This document shows, one piece after another, positions 15,521-25,687 of a stretch of 64,000 nucleotides of DNA. This DNA is from Sphingopyxis macrogoltabida (GTDB taxonomy: Bacteria; Pseudomonadota; Alphaproteobacteria; Sphingomonadales; Sphingomonadaceae). The stretch spans positions 1-64,000 of the forward strand of contig QFPJ01000002.1 of the NCBI GenBank assembly GCA_003241685.1. The letters are read 5' to 3'. The notes beneath the pieces are model-generated. The model was not told where the DNA came from, made no database searches, and worked only from the letters and a program-made list of their open reading frames with translations. The position numbers and the translations under genes are program-made. Numbering within the stretch: position 1 is the stretch's first letter; each line of letters begins with the position of its first letter.

Positions 15521-18003
15521 AAGGACTTGCGCCACTCCAGCTCGACATAGCGGCCGAGCGGATCGAGGTAGCCCGGCTGATAGTTCAGCGGAACGACCCC
15601 CGACGCATCGGTGATCTTGCGCTGCGCATCGAAGACATTGTCGACCGACAGGCGCAGGCGCGATCCTTTCAGGAACGGCAGATCCTCGGTCAGCTTCGGC
15701 TTCTGGTTGAAGTCGAGGAAGACGCGGACATTGAAGGTCGCGAGGTCGCCGAAATCGAGGTCGCCGTTGGCACCGCCGACCACCCGGCTGCCGCTGTCAT
15801 ATTTCGCGCTGAGCCGAAAGCCCCAGCCCTTGTTGAACAGCCCGCCGTCGAGTTCGAACAGATGCCGGTTGCTGCCGCCACCATTGCCCGTCGCCGATCC
15901 GTCCAGCAGGTCGAGTTCGGGAACGCCGGGGCGGATCAATATCTTATCGGTCAGTTTGATCGTGTGATAAAAGGACAGTTGCCAGCGGCCGCCTTGCGGC
16001 CCGCCGAACATGCCGCCCGGACCGCCAGGACCACGGCGGGCACCGCCCATCCGGGGCGCGCCGCCGCCGGGACCGCGCGGGGCGTCACCCGCCGCCGCGG
16101 GCCGCTCGCCATCGGGGCGGGGCGATGCCGCGCCGCCTTCGCCCGGCGGCGGGGGCGGGGGCGCGGCACCGTCGCTGCGGCGGCCGCCAGCACCCGCACC
16201 GAAACGGCCGGGTCCGCCCGCGCCCTGCGCCTGACCAAAGCTCTTGCCGAAATTGATGCCCCAGCGAATCTGCGAATTTTCGCTGCGGTCGAAATTCACC
16301 GGCCGCTGGTCGAGCGCGATCAGCACGCCGTTTGCGTCGCGCGTCACGCGATCGGGAAAGGCTGCCTCGATCTCCGGCGTCAGCAGCGGCAGGCTGTTCG
16401 CCGTGTCATAGCTTTTGTTGCGGTTGTAATTGATCGAGAAGTTCAACCCTTCGACCATCGGCGGCGACCAGTTGAGCCCCAGTTTGACATCGCGGCGCTG
16501 TTCGGCGAGCAGGAAAGGATTGCCTCCCGTCGTCGTCGTGATCTGCACCGTCTGGCCCGTCGTGAAATCATAATAGGTGACGGCGGGCGTGATCAGCGGT
16601 GCGGCGCCCAATTGCTGGATGCCGGGCGCCGCCTCGTCCTGATTGAAACTGGCGACCAGCGACAGATTGCCCGTCACGCCCCAATTGACGTTCGCCCCCC
16701 AGCTCTTGAGCGCTGAGAAATCGCTCGGGTCCTGATATTGACCGCTCAGCGTCAGCGACACGCGGCCAAGCTTGCCGACCTCATATTCGGGATCGAGCAG
16801 CGGGATGGTCAACGATCCGAACACGCCGGGCAGGTCGCGCGCCAGATCGCTGGTGGTCACGCCGTTCGCATTGTCGGACCGGCTGTCGAAGCGCAGCCCC
16901 GAATAGCCCGCGGTCGCCGACAGACGGATCGGCCCCGCCCAGCCTTCGGTCACGGTGCCCGACAGGTTGGCGCTGCCGCCAAAGGTTTGCTGGCTGCTGT
17001 CGAACCGGTCGCGCCCGCCGCCCATGGCGTTGCGGTCGGTGAGCGTCCGCTGGTCGGCATCGGCATAATTGCCCGACGCCGACCAGCGCCAGTCGCCGAT
17101 CATGCCGTTGATGCTGGCCGTGGTGGAAAGGTTGCGGCTGCGGCTGTCGCGTTCCAGCGCGTCGGTGACATCGCCGAGGCGCGGGCCGAGCAGCGACAGC
17201 GAATCGGTCTGGTCGAACCGCACGTTCAGCGACGCGTCGGTCAGCTTGTTCAGGCTGCGCTGGATCGTCGCATCGATCTTATATTCGTCCGTCGCGGGCA
17301 GCAGGCTGCGCACCGGCGCCTCGCCGGCCTGAACCGGATCATCATAGGCCAGCCCGCGCTCGCTTTCGCGCAGCATCGTCGCATGTTCCCAACCCGCGGT
17401 CAGGTTGAACCGGCCATTGTCGCCGATCGCCAGGAAGCTGGGCTCCAATTCGCTCTGAAAGCGCCCTCCCTTCGTCGGAATGCCGCCTTCGGCTTCGACC
17501 GAAATTTGCCGGAAATTGGGCTTGAGCACCAGATTCACGACGCGCTCGTCGGCAGAATAGCCATATTGCAACGCGACTTCTTCGGGAAAGATCTCGACCT
17601 TGGCGATCGCTTCGGGGGGGAGGTTGCGGACCTCGCCAAAGCCGCCGATGCGCCGCCCGTTGACCAGGATGATCGGACGGCCGCTGCCGCGACCGCGTCC
17701 CGACCGCGTCTGCGGCGCGAGCGCGGCCAACAATTCCTCGACATTCGACACGCCATAGCTGGCGATCGCCGCTTCATCGAGTTCGGCTTCGGCCGCGTAA
17801 TCGGTGTCGAGCTGTCCCGCCAGACGCGGCGCGGTGACGACGATCTCCTCGCCGTCGATATCGTCATAGATGCCGTCGTCGGCAGGCATGGCCGCAAGTG
17901 GGTCGGTCGGCTGTTCGTCGGCGGCCAAAACAGGCGCGGCGGTCATCGCCGTCGCGGCCAGAAGCAGCGCGCGGGCCGACAGGGAAAGGCGGTCGTAGGA
18001 CAT
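15517..18003 (-). CDS. TonB-dependent outer-membrane receptor
   Basis: An 828-residue receptor with a signal peptide (ARALLLAATAMTAAPVLAAD). A TonB-box-like EEIVVTAPR follows at about residue 50, then a plug domain (SNVEELLAAL...IILVNGRRIGG), then a long beta-rich barrel ending in Phe (YVELEWRKSF), as outer-membrane proteins do. A low-complexity block rich in Gly, Pro, Arg and Ala interrupts the barrel at about residues 588-669. The ligand is unknown. Upstream lies a purine-rich leader with AAGG about 11 bases before the ATG. It overlaps the glycosyltransferase end by four bases and is divergent from guaA. Confidence 0.87.
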   Translation of the reverse strand: MSYDRLSLSARALLLAATAMTAAPVLAADEQPTDPLAAMPADDGIYDDIDGEEIVVTAPRLAGQLDTDYAAEAELDEAAIASYGVSNVEELLAALAPQTRSGRGRGSGRPIILVNGRRIGGFGEVRNLPPEAIAKVEIFPEEVALQYGYSADERVVNLVLKPNFRQISVEAEGGIPTKGGRFQSELEPSFLAIGDNGRFNLTAGWEHATMLRESERGLAYDDPVQAGEAPVRSLLPATDEYKIDATIQRSLNKLTDASLNVRFDQTDSLSLLGPRLGDVTDALERDSRSRNLSTTASINGMIGDWRWSASGNYADADQRTLTDRNAMGGGRDRFDSSQQTFGGSANLSGTVTEGWAGPIRLSATAGYSGLRFDSRSDNANGVTTSDLARDLPGVFGSLTIPLLDPEYEVGKLGRVSLTLSGQYQDPSDFSALKSWGANVNWGVTGNLSLVASFNQDEAAPGIQQLGAAPLITPAVTYYDFTTGQTVQITTTTGGNPFLLAEQRRDVKLGLNWSPPMVEGLNFSINYNRNKSYDTANSLPLLTPEIEAAFPDRVTRDANGVLIALDQRPVNFDRSENSQIRWGINFGKSFGQAQGAGGPGRFGAGAGGRRSDGAAPPPPPPGEGGAASPRPDGERPAAAGDAPRGPGGGAPRMGGARRGPGGPGGMFGGPQGGRWQLSFYHTIKLTDKILIRPGVPELDLLDGSATGNGGGSNRHLFELDGGLFNKGWGFRLSAKYDSGSRVVGGANGDLDFGDLATFNVRVFLDFNQKPKLTEDLPFLKGSRLRLSVDNVFDAQRKITDASGVVPLNYQPGYLDPLGRYVELEWRKSF

Positions 18004-18222
18004 GGAGGGGGAAGCCTTCTTCTGTTCTTGTTCTTCGGTTTTTCTCTTCTTCGCCGCCCGGCGCTGAACCTGCGCTGAAACGGTTCTTGGCTTGCCGCAG
18101 CGGGTACGGCGCATTTGTCGCAACAGTGTGGCAGCGCCAGAAAACTTCCACGAACGGCTGAACTCCCCCGACAAGGGACCGCCAGACTGGACAGGTCCGC
18201 GCCGCGCCCTTATCGGCCAGCC
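18004..18222. promoter_or_regulatory. divergent promoter region TonB receptor / guaA
   Basis: A 219-bp gap between divergent starts. Its left part (about 18015-18055) is a strand-biased pyrimidine tract on the plus strand, rich in TTCTTCTG/TTCTTG units, which becomes a purine-rich leader for the receptor mRNA. I could not place -35/-10 elements confidently. Confidence 0.4.
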
Positions 18223-19809
18223 ATGCCGACTCCCGACTCTTCCCAGCCGCCAGAATCCATCCTGATCGTCGATTTCGGCAGTCAGGTGACCCAGCTCATC
18301 GCCCGCCGCGTTCGCGAAGCCGGCGTGTATAGCGAAATCGTCCCGTTCACCGCCGCCGAGGCCGCGCTGGAACGGATGCAGCCGAAGGGCGTCATCCTGT
18401 CGGGATCGCCCGCCTCGGTTCCCGCCACCGGCAGCCCCCGTGCGCCGCAGTCGATCTTCGACAGCGGCGTGCCGATCCTCGGCATCTGTTACGGCCAGCA
18501 GGTGATGAGCCAGCAGCTTGGCGGACAGGTCGAACCCGGCGGCAGCGACGGCGAGCGCGACGGCGAATTCGGCCGCGCCTTCCTGACCGTGACCGAACCC
18601 TGCGTCTTGTTCGACGGGCTTTGGGAGGTCGGCGAACGGCATCAGGTCTGGATGAGCCACGGCGACCGCGTGACGCAATTCGCCCCCGGCTTTCGCATCG
18701 TCGCGATCAGCGACGGCGCGCCCTTTGCGTTGATCGCCGACGACGAGCGCCGCTATTACGGCACCCAGTTTCATCCGGAGGTCGTGCACACGCCCGATGG
18801 CGCGAAATTGATCGCCAATTTCGTGCGCCACGTCTGCGGCTGTTCGGGCGACTGGACGATGGCCGAGTTCCGCGCCACGAAAATCGCCGAAATCCAGGCG
18901 CAGGTCGGCGACCGGCGGGTGCTGTGCGGCCTGTCGGGCGGGGTCGACAGCGCGGTCGCGGCGGTGCTGATCCACGAAGCGATCGGCGAACAGCTGACCT
19001 GCGTCTTCGTCGATCACGGCCTTTTGCGGATGAACGAGCGCGAGCAGGTCGAACGGCTGTTCCGCGACCATTATAATATTCCGCTGGTCGTCGTGGACGC
19101 GGAGGAACGTTTCATGGCGGGCCTCGCGGGCGTGACCGACCCGGAAAAGAAGCGCAAATTCATCGGCGCCGAATTCATCAACGTCTTCGAGGAAGAGGCG
19201 AAGAAGCTCGGCGGCGCCGACTTCCTGGCGCAGGGCACGCTCTATCCCGACGTCATCGAATCGGTCAGCTTCACCGGCGGACCCAGCGTGACGATCAAGA
19301 GCCACCACAATGTCGGCGGTCTGCCCGAACGCATGAACATGAAGCTGGTCGAGCCGCTGCGCGAACTGTTCAAGGACGAAGTCCGCCTGCTCGGCAAGGA
19401 GCTTGGCCTGCCCGACATCTTCGTCGGCCGCCACCCCTTCCCCGGCCCCGGCCTCGCGATCCGCATCCCCGGCGAAGTGAGCAAGGATCGCTGCGACATA
19501 TTGCGCAAGGCCGATGCCGTCTATCTCGAGGAAATCCGGGCCGCCGGTCTTTACGATGCGATCTGGCAGGCCTTCGCCGTGCTGCTGCCCGTCAAGACCG
19601 TTGGCGTCATGGGCGACGGGCGCACCTATGATCATGTCTGCGCCCTGCGCGCCGTCACATCGACCGACGGCATGACCGCCGACATCTACCCCTTCGACGC
19701 CAGCTTCCTGTCGCGCTGCGCGACGCGGATCATCAACGAGGTGCAGGGCATCAACCGCGTGGTATATGATTATACGTCGAAACCGCCCGGCACCATCGAG
19801 TGGGAATAA
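18223..19809 (+). CDS. guaA: GMP synthase (glutamine-hydrolysing)
   Basis: A 528-residue GuaA converting XMP to GMP with ATP and glutamine. The glutamine amidotransferase half has the nucleophile Cys in GICYGQQVM (about residue 88) and the His-Glu pair in QFHPEVVHT (about 183). The ATP pyrophosphatase half has the PP-loop [11 protein letters not shown] (about 235). The C-terminal dimerisation domain ends in [11 protein letters not shown]. The start was chosen to give the usual length of about 525 residues; upstream in-frame codons have no similarity. It shares the window with purA and purT, but they are not contiguous. Confidence 0.97.
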   Translation: MPTPDSSQPPESILIVDFGSQVTQLIARRVREAGVYSEIVPFTAAEAALERMQPKGVILSGSPASVPATGSPRAPQSIFDSGVPILGICYGQQVMSQQLGGQVEPGGSDGERDGEFGRAFLTVTEPCVLFDGLWEVGERHQVWMSHGDRVTQFAPGFRIVAISDGAPFALIADDERRYYGTQFHPEVVHTPDGAKLIANFVRHVCGCSGDWTMAEFRATKIAEIQAQVGDRRVLCGLSGGVDSAVAAVLIHEAIGEQLTCVFVDHGLLRMNEREQVERLFRDHYNIPLVVVDAEERFMAGLAGVTDPEKKRKFIGAEFINVFEEEAKKLGGADFLAQGTLYPDVIESVSFTGGPSVTIKSHHNVGGLPERMNMKLVEPLRELFKDEVRLLGKELGLPDIFVGRHPFPGPGLAIRIPGEVSKDRCDILRKADAVYLEEIRAAGLYDAIWQAFAVLLPVKTVGVMGDGRTYDHVCALRAVTSTDGMTADIYPFDASFLSRCATRIINEVQGINRVVYDYTSKPPGTIEWE

Positions 19810-19813
19810 CGCC

Positions 19814-20308
19814 ATGACCGATCCCGAACGCATCGAAACCGCCGTATCGGGCGGCTGCCAGTGCGGCGCGGTGCGGTATCATGCGGCGGCGGTGCTCGAC
19901 ACATCCCATATCTGCCATTGCCGCATGTGCCAGAAGGCGGCGGGCAATTTCTTTGCCGCGCTGATCGGTATCCCGCGCGATGCCTTTCGCTGGACGCGCG
20001 GAACTCCCGGCTTCTTCAAAAGCTCCGGCCCGGTCGAACGCGGTTTCTGCCGCGATTGCGGAACGCCGCTGACCTACGACTATCTGGAAAGCCGCCATAT
20101 CAACGTCACGACCGGATCGCTCGACGATCCGGCGCGCTTTCCGCCCCGGATGCAATTCGGGATCGAGGGACAGATGCCCTGGTTCGACACCCTGCCGTCG
20201 GTCCAGCGCGAGGGCACGACCGAAGAGACGATGGCGGGCCCCGCCACCGTCATCAAGGCGAGCAATCACCAGCATCCCGATCATGATACCGACAAGTGGC
20301 CGGCATGA
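19814..20308 (+). CDS. GFA family (glutathione-dependent formaldehyde-activating-like) protein
   Basis: A 164-residue Mss4-like zinc protein. The metal ligands are visible as GGCQCGAVRYH, HICHCRMCQKAAG and GFCRDCGTPL, the arrangement of the GFA/CENP-V family. Despite the family name, most such proteins have no proven S-hydroxymethylglutathione activity. It starts four bases after the guaA stop and so is probably cotranscribed with it, though without functional logic I can see. Confidence 0.88.
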   Translation: MTDPERIETAVSGGCQCGAVRYHAAAVLDTSHICHCRMCQKAAGNFFAALIGIPRDAFRWTRGTPGFFKSSGPVERGFCRDCGTPLTYDYLESRHINVTTGSLDDPARFPPRMQFGIEGQMPWFDTLPSVQREGTTEETMAGPATVIKASNHQHPDHDTDKWPA

Positions 20309-20387
20309 CCGCCAGCCTGGACGGGGCGGATATATATCCGCCAGTCCATCGCCGTGGCCGTATCGGTCCGCTATCGTCCGGTGATAT

Positions 20388-21218
20388 ATGAAACAGTTGC
20401 TCCTTCCGCTGCTCCTCCTGGCCCCGGCTCCGGCGATCGCCGCCGAACCGGCGATCGATCCGCACGTCCATCTGTGGACAGGACAGGAATCGATCGACGC
20501 CTATGAAAAGCAGGTCGCGGAAACCGGCGAAAGCGTCCGCCGCTTCGGCGGCGTCCTGATGGCCACGGCGGGCGATCCCGACAAGACGCGCGCGGCGAAC
20601 GATGCGCTGCTGGCGCTTGCCCGGGCCAATCCGCGCATGTTCCCCGTCGCCTCGGTCCATCCCTATGACGGCGAAGCCGCGATTGCCGAATTGCGGCGTC
20701 TGGCGAAGGCGGGGGTCACGGTGATCAAGCTGCACCCGCATAGCCAGAAATTCGACGTCACCGACCCCCGCGTGCTGGCGCTGTGCACCGAAGCGGGCGT
20801 GCTCGGCATCGTCGTCATGCTCGACAATGCGAACATCATCGCGGGCGACAGCGAAAATCTCTTCAACCTTGCCGTGCAGGCGCCAAGGACGAAATTCCTG
20901 TTCACCCACATGGGCGCCGGCAATTTCCGCTTCTGGGGCATCATCCCGCTGGCGCGCACGACCAGCGATTTCTGGCCCGACAACATCTGGTTCGACATTT
21001 CGGCGACGATCACCCTCTATGCCGATTCGCCGGTCGAACCCGAATTCGTGTGGACGATGCGCCAGATCGGCACCGACCGCATCATCCTGGCGTCCGACTA
21101 TCCGCAATTTTCCTTCGCCCAGTCGGGCGAGGCGCTGGAAAAGCTCGACCTGACGCCGGCGGAGCGGCGGGCGATTCGCCATGACAATGCGGCAAAGCTG
21201 CTCCGCACCGGCGACTGA
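20388..21218 (+). CDS. exported amidohydrolase family protein
   Basis: A 276-residue TIM-barrel amidohydrolase (PF04909-like) with a cleavable signal peptide (LLLPLLLLAPAPAIAAEP). Metal and catalytic candidates are DPHVHLW (about residue 25), the KLHPHSQKF histidines (about 115), FTHMGAGN (about 172) and the late Asp in LASDYPQF (about 234). The family hydrolyses or decarboxylates ring and amide substrates. The signal peptide implies a periplasmic location, unusual for this family. Substrate unknown. Confidence 0.8.
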   Translation: MKQLLLPLLLLAPAPAIAAEPAIDPHVHLWTGQESIDAYEKQVAETGESVRRFGGVLMATAGDPDKTRAANDALLALARANPRMFPVASVHPYDGEAAIAELRRLAKAGVTVIKLHPHSQKFDVTDPRVLALCTEAGVLGIVVMLDNANIIAGDSENLFNLAVQAPRTKFLFTHMGAGNFRFWGIIPLARTTSDFWPDNIWFDISATITLYADSPVEPEFVWTMRQIGTDRIILASDYPQFSFAQSGEALEKLDLTPAERRAIRHDNAAKLLRTGD

Positions 21219-21299
21219 CCGGGTCGATGCGGCATTGCCCTCGGCCGCGATTTGGGGTTGGAGGACTAATCAGAATCGGTCGGAACCCGGAGCGCCTGC

Positions 21300-22481
21300 A
21301 TGACCCCCACCGCCAAGATCCTCCTGCTCGGCTCGGGCGAGCTTGGCCGCGAATTCGTCATTTCGGCGAAGCGGCTCGGCTGCCATGTCGTCGCCTGCGA
21401 CAGCTATGCCGGCGCGCCCGCGATGCAGGTCGCCGATGACCATGCGGTCTTTTCGATGCTCGACGGCGATGCGCTGCGCGCCGCGATCGAACAGCATCGC
21501 CCCGACCATATCGTCCCCGAGATCGAGGCGATCCGCACCGAGGTGCTGGCCGACGTCGAGGCCGCGGGCTTTCACGTCGTGCCGTCGGCGCGGGCCGCGC
21601 AGCTGACGATGAACCGCGACGCGATCCGCGACCTGGCGGCCGGCGAGCTTGGCCTCACCACCTCGACCTTCGAATATGCGACGAGCCGCGACGAACTGGC
21701 GGCGGCAGCGGCGCGCATCGGCTTTCCGCTGGTGGTGAAGCCGGTGATGTCCTCGTCGGGCAAGGGGCAAAGCACGGTCCGGGACGCGGGCGGCATCGAC
21801 GCGGCGTGGGATTATGCCGCGGCGGGCATGCGCGGCGACCGGCTGCGCGTGATTGCGGAGGCCTTCGTCGACTTCGATTATGAAATCACGCTGCTGACCG
21901 TGCGGCACAAGGGTGGCGTCGCCTTCTGCCCCCCGATCGGCCACCGGCAGGAACGCGGCGACTATCGCGAAAGCTGGCAGCCGGCCGCCATGTCGCCCGC
22001 GGCGCTTGCCAGTGCACAGGACATGGCGGCAAAGGTCGTCGACGCGCTCGGCGGATTTGGCATCTTCGGGGTCGAATTTTTCGTGAAGGGCGACCGGGTC
22101 ATCTTTTCCGAACTGTCCCCGCGCCCGCACGACACCGGCATGGTGACGCTGATATCGCAGTCGCTCTCCGAATTCGACCTGCACGCGCGCGCGATCCTCG
22201 GCCTGCCGATCCCGGCGATCGGCGTGCCGGATGCCAGCGCCAGCGCCGTGCTGCTCGCCGACCGCGAGGCGGAGGATTTCGCGATCGCCGGCCTTGCCGA
22301 CGCGCTCACCCCGCCGAACGGGGACACCTCGGTCGACGTGCGCCTCTTCGGCAAGCCCGTGACGCGGCCGTATCGCCGCATGGGCGTGACGCTGGCGCGG
22401 GTCGCGGGCGGCACGACCGACGACGCCCGCAAGGCGGCCGTCGAGGCGGCGGGAAAGCTGACGATCGACTATCGGGGATAA
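21300..22481 (+). CDS. purT: formate-dependent phosphoribosylglycinamide formyltransferase
   Basis: A 393-residue ATP-grasp enzyme. PurT uses formate and ATP to make formyl-GAR in purine synthesis, bypassing the folate-dependent PurN step. The N-terminal pre-ATP-grasp fold begins [13 protein letters not shown] and contains EIEAIRTE. The ATP-grasp core has the phosphate loop MSSSGKGQS (about residue 150), [11 protein letters not shown] and [25 protein letters not shown] (about 250-280). The C-terminus ends in TIDYRG. It is complete and of normal length. Confidence 0.96.
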   Translation: MTPTAKILLLGSGELGREFVISAKRLGCHVVACDSYAGAPAMQVADDHAVFSMLDGDALRAAIEQHRPDHIVPEIEAIRTEVLADVEAAGFHVVPSARAAQLTMNRDAIRDLAAGELGLTTSTFEYATSRDELAAAAARIGFPLVVKPVMSSSGKGQSTVRDAGGIDAAWDYAAAGMRGDRLRVIAEAFVDFDYEITLLTVRHKGGVAFCPPIGHRQERGDYRESWQPAAMSPAALASAQDMAAKVVDALGGFGIFGVEFFVKGDRVIFSELSPRPHDTGMVTLISQSLSEFDLHARAILGLPIPAIGVPDASASAVLLADREAEDFAIAGLADALTPPNGDTSVDVRLFGKPVTRPYRRMGVTLARVAGGTTDDARKAAVEAAGKLTIDYRG

Positions 22482-22530
22482 ACTCGTCACCCGAACGTCG
22501 AATATCGACCGAAAGCAGCCATATAGCATC

Positions 22531-22601
22531 GTCACCCCGGACGTGATCCGGCATCCATGACGGCGGCGCTGTAATGGATTTCGGATCTAGTCCGGAATGA
22601 C
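22531..22601. repeat. family C inverted repeat
   Basis: Arms GTCACCCCGGACGTGATCCG... and ...CGGATCTAGTCCGGAATGAC face each other around a short GC-rich centre, with CATCCAT/ATGGAT at the inner ends. This matches the common alphaproteobacterial GTCATTCCGGAC-type intergenic repeat as I know it. Confidence 0.7.
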
Positions 22602-22623
22602 GAAGGGCTGCAAGCGACCAGTT

Positions 22624-22789
22624 GCGGACGTATATCCTCCCAGTCGCGCAGCGATGGGGAGGTGGCCGCGCGAAGCGTTGACGGAGGGGCGATGGCGCTG
22701 CCGTCGCGGCCCCTCCACCACGCCCTGCGGGCGCGATACCCCTCCCCACGGCTTCGCCGCAGGGAAGATTGCCCGTAAACGACCGAAAG
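22624..22789 (-). repeat. long interspersed intergenic repeat, copy 2
   Basis: The inverted second copy of the 1875-2042 sequence. Shared blocks include CCTGCGGCGAAGCCGTGGGG, GGGCGTGGTGGAGGGGCCGC and CACCTCCCCATCGCTGCGCG (minus-strand reading). Differences are scattered substitutions and one three-base indel. A short related stretch (CGACCGAAAGCAGCC) recurs at about 22507-22521, just outside the family C repeat. Confidence 0.75.
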
Positions 22790-22876
22790 CAACCCTTCCT
22801 GTTCCCCCGCCCCCTTTGTGGTGCAGCGGTCGGACATAGCTAGGCCGCCCCCTTTCCCCCTGCTACACCGCGCGCC

Positions 22877-25687
22877 ATGTCCGCGAAGAATCACCTCTAT
22901 CTCGTCGATGGCTCCAGCTATATCTTCCGCGCCTATCACCGCCTGCCGCCGCTGACGAACCCCAATGGCGTCCCGGTCGGCGCGGTATATGGCTACACCA
23001 CCATGCTGTGGAAGCTGGCCAAGGATCTGAACGATGCCGAGGAGCCGACGCACCTCGCCGTCATCCTCGATCATTCGAGCCACAGTTTCCGCAACGATAT
23101 CTATGATCAATATAAGGCGAACCGTCCCGAACCGCCGGAGGACCTGCGCCCGCAATTCCCGCTGATCCGCGACGCGACGCGCGCTTTCTCGCTGCCCTGC
23201 GTCGAAATGGAGGGCTATGAGGCCGACGACCTGATCGCCAGCTATACCGAGGCGGCGGTGCGCGAGGGTTGGGACGTCACCATCGTGTCCTCCGACAAGG
23301 ATCTGATGCAGCTGATCCGCCAGCCCGCCGACGGCCCGCAGGTCGACATGCTCGACACGATGAAGAACGTCCACATGGGGCTGGAGGCGGTGAACGAGAA
23401 GTTCGGCGTCACCCCCGATCTGGTCGGCGACGTGCTGGCGCTGATGGGCGACAGCGTCGACAATGTGCCCGGCGTGCGCGGCGTCGGGCCGAAGACCGCG
23501 ACCAAGCTGATCGTCGAATATGGCGATCTGGAAAAGGCGCTGGCGGGCGCCGAGACGATGAAACCGTCGAAGCTGCGCGAAAATCTGATCGACCATGCCG
23601 ACATGGCGCGCCTGTCGCGCATATTGGTCGATCTGAAACGCGACGTGCCGCTGCCGCAGCCGCTGGACGAAATGGTTTTGGGCGACATTCCGCCCGATCC
23701 GCTGCGCGCCTTCCTCGACGAACATGGTTTCCGATCGCTGTCGGCGAAGCTGTCGAACGGCGCGGCGCCGGGCGGCCCGCCGACCCCGACGCACAGGTCG
23801 GCGGCCGCCCCCACCGCCCCGGCCGCGCCCGCGACCCCGACGCTGCCCGCGATGCCACCGATCGACCGCGCCGCCTATGAATGCGTGACCAGCCTCGACG
23901 CGCTCGACCGCTGGATCGCCGAAGCCCGGGCGGCGCATGTCGTCGCGGTCGATACCGAAACCGCCAGCCTCGACAGCGTCACCGGCGACCTTGTCGGGGT
24001 CAGCCTGGCCACCGCGCCCGGACGCGCCTGTTACATCCCGCTGGGGCATGGCGGCACCGACATGTTCGCCGAAAAGCCCGGCCAGATCGCCATGGCCGAC
24101 GCGATCGCCCGGCTGGGCGCGCTGTTCGCCGACGATGCGGTGCTGAAGGTCGGCCATAATCTGAAGTACGACATCGGCGTGCTGGCGCAGCACGGGCTGA
24201 CCATCGCGCCCTATGACGACACGCTGGTTTTGAGCTTCGCGCTCGATGCGGGCCAGCACGGCCACGGGCTCGACGAACTGGCCAAGCTGCACCTCGATCA
24301 TGTCTGCCTGTCGTTCAAGGACATCTGCGGCACCGGCAAGTCGCAGATCAGCTTTGCCGAGGTGCCGCTGCCCCGCGCGACCGAATATGCCGCCGAGGAT
24401 GGCGACGTTGCGCTCCGGCTGTGGAAGCTGCTGAAACTCCGCCTGCCGCTCGAAGGAGGCACGCGCATCTATGAAATGGTCGACCGGCCGCTGGTCGCGG
24501 TGGTCGAGGGCATGGAGCGCGCCGGCATCATGGTCGATCGCGACTATCTGGCCAAGCTGTCGGCCGAGTTCGCCAGCGACATGCTGCGGATGGAGGGCGA
24601 GATTCATGAACTCGCCGGCCAGCCCTTCACCATCGGCAGCCCGAAGCAGCTTGGCGAGATATTGTTCGACAAGATGGGCCTGAAGGGTGGGCGCAAGGGC
24701 AAATCGGGGGTCTGGTCCACCGACCAGAACGAGCTGGAGCGACTGGAACGCGACGGCGTGCCGATCGCCCGCAAGGTGCTGGAATGGCGCCAGCTGGCGA
24801 AGCTGAAATCCACCTATACCGACGCGCTGCAACAACAGGTGAATGCGAAAACGGGCCGCGTCCATACCAGTTACAGCCTGGTCGGGGCGCAGACCGGGCG
24901 CCTGTCCTCGACCGATCCGAACCTTCAGAATATTCCGATCCGCACCGACGTCGGACGGCAGATTCGCGACGCCTTCATCGCCGCGCCCGGCCATGTGCTG
25001 ATCGCCGCCGACTATAGCCAGATCGAGCTGAGGCTGGCCGCGCACATGGCCGATGTTCCCGAGCTGAAGGAAGCCTTTGCCAACGGACAGGATATTCACG
25101 CCGCGACCGCGATCGAACTGTTCGGCGAGGTCAATCGCGACACGCGCGCGCAGGCGAAGACGGTCAATTTCTCCATCCTCTACGGCATTTCGCGCTGGGG
25201 TCTGGCCGGACGGCTGGAGATCACGCCCGACGAGGCACAGGCGCTGATCAGCCGCTATTTCGAACGCTTTCCCGGCATCTCCGACTATATCCGCGACACG
25301 TTGGAATCGGTGCGGGCGACGGGCTATACGGAAACGCTGTTCGGGCGGAAAACCTGGTTCCCCCGCATCAAGGCGGCGAACCAGAATGAGCGCGCGGGCA
25401 GCGAACGCGCCGCGATCAACGCCCCGATTCAGGGGACGAGCGCCGACCTGATCAAGCGCGCGATGGCGCGGATGCCCGCCGCGCTGGCCGAAGCCGGCCT
25501 GTCCGATGTGCGGATGCTGCTGCAGGTCCATGACGAACTGGTGTTCGAGGCGCCCGAGGGCCGCGAAGCCGCGGCGGGCGAGGTCATTCGCCGCACGATG
25601 ATGGGCGCGGCCGAACCCGCGCTGACGCTGTCGGTGCCACTGGAGGTCGAGATCGGATCGGGCAAGAGCTGGGGTGACGCGCATTGA
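22877..25687 (+). CDS. polA: DNA polymerase I
   Basis: A 936-residue three-domain Pol I. The 5'-3' exonuclease has DGSSYIFRAYH, GYEADDLIASY, SSDKDLMQL and the helix-hairpin-helix GVRGVGPKTATKL (residues 1-300). A Pro/Ala/Thr linker follows (about 295-330). The 3'-5' proofreading domain is intact (DTETASLD at about 358, GHNLKYDIG at about 425, YAAEDGDVALRL at about 505). The polymerase has motif A DYSQIELRLAAH (about 711), motif B RAQAKTVNFSILYG (about 757) and motif C QVHDELVFE (about 883). It acts in Okazaki-fragment processing and repair. The next gene starts inside its stop. Confidence 0.97.
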   Translation: MSAKNHLYLVDGSSYIFRAYHRLPPLTNPNGVPVGAVYGYTTMLWKLAKDLNDAEEPTHLAVILDHSSHSFRNDIYDQYKANRPEPPEDLRPQFPLIRDATRAFSLPCVEMEGYEADDLIASYTEAAVREGWDVTIVSSDKDLMQLIRQPADGPQVDMLDTMKNVHMGLEAVNEKFGVTPDLVGDVLALMGDSVDNVPGVRGVGPKTATKLIVEYGDLEKALAGAETMKPSKLRENLIDHADMARLSRILVDLKRDVPLPQPLDEMVLGDIPPDPLRAFLDEHGFRSLSAKLSNGAAPGGPPTPTHRSAAAPTAPAAPATPTLPAMPPIDRAAYECVTSLDALDRWIAEARAAHVVAVDTETASLDSVTGDLVGVSLATAPGRACYIPLGHGGTDMFAEKPGQIAMADAIARLGALFADDAVLKVGHNLKYDIGVLAQHGLTIAPYDDTLVLSFALDAGQHGHGLDELAKLHLDHVCLSFKDICGTGKSQISFAEVPLPRATEYAAEDGDVALRLWKLLKLRLPLEGGTRIYEMVDRPLVAVVEGMERAGIMVDRDYLAKLSAEFASDMLRMEGEIHELAGQPFTIGSPKQLGEILFDKMGLKGGRKGKSGVWSTDQNELERLERDGVPIARKVLEWRQLAKLKSTYTDALQQQVNAKTGRVHTSYSLVGAQTGRLSSTDPNLQNIPIRTDVGRQIRDAFIAAPGHVLIAADYSQIELRLAAHMADVPELKEAFANGQDIHAATAIELFGEVNRDTRAQAKTVNFSILYGISRWGLAGRLEITPDEAQALISRYFERFPGISDYIRDTLESVRATGYTETLFGRKTWFPRIKAANQNERAGSERAAINAPIQGTSADLIKRAMARMPAALAEAGLSDVRMLLQVHDELVFEAPEGREAAAGEVIRRTMMGAAEPALTLSVPLEVEIGSGKSWGDAH

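Larger units (their letters stand above)
22482..22876. other. repeat-filled gap before polA
   Basis: About 395 bp with no gene. It contains a GTCAYCCCGGA-type inverted repeat (22531-22601), the second copy of the long interspersed repeat (22624-22789) and then a short C-rich leader to polA. GCTACACC lies seven bases before the polA ATG and could be a -10 box, but I see no matching -35. Confidence 0.6.

Noticed and set aside
18004..19833. Long N-terminal extension of the TonB receptor frame antisense to guaA
   Set aside because: A proper signal peptide begins at 18003, and the extension is the antisense of guaA.
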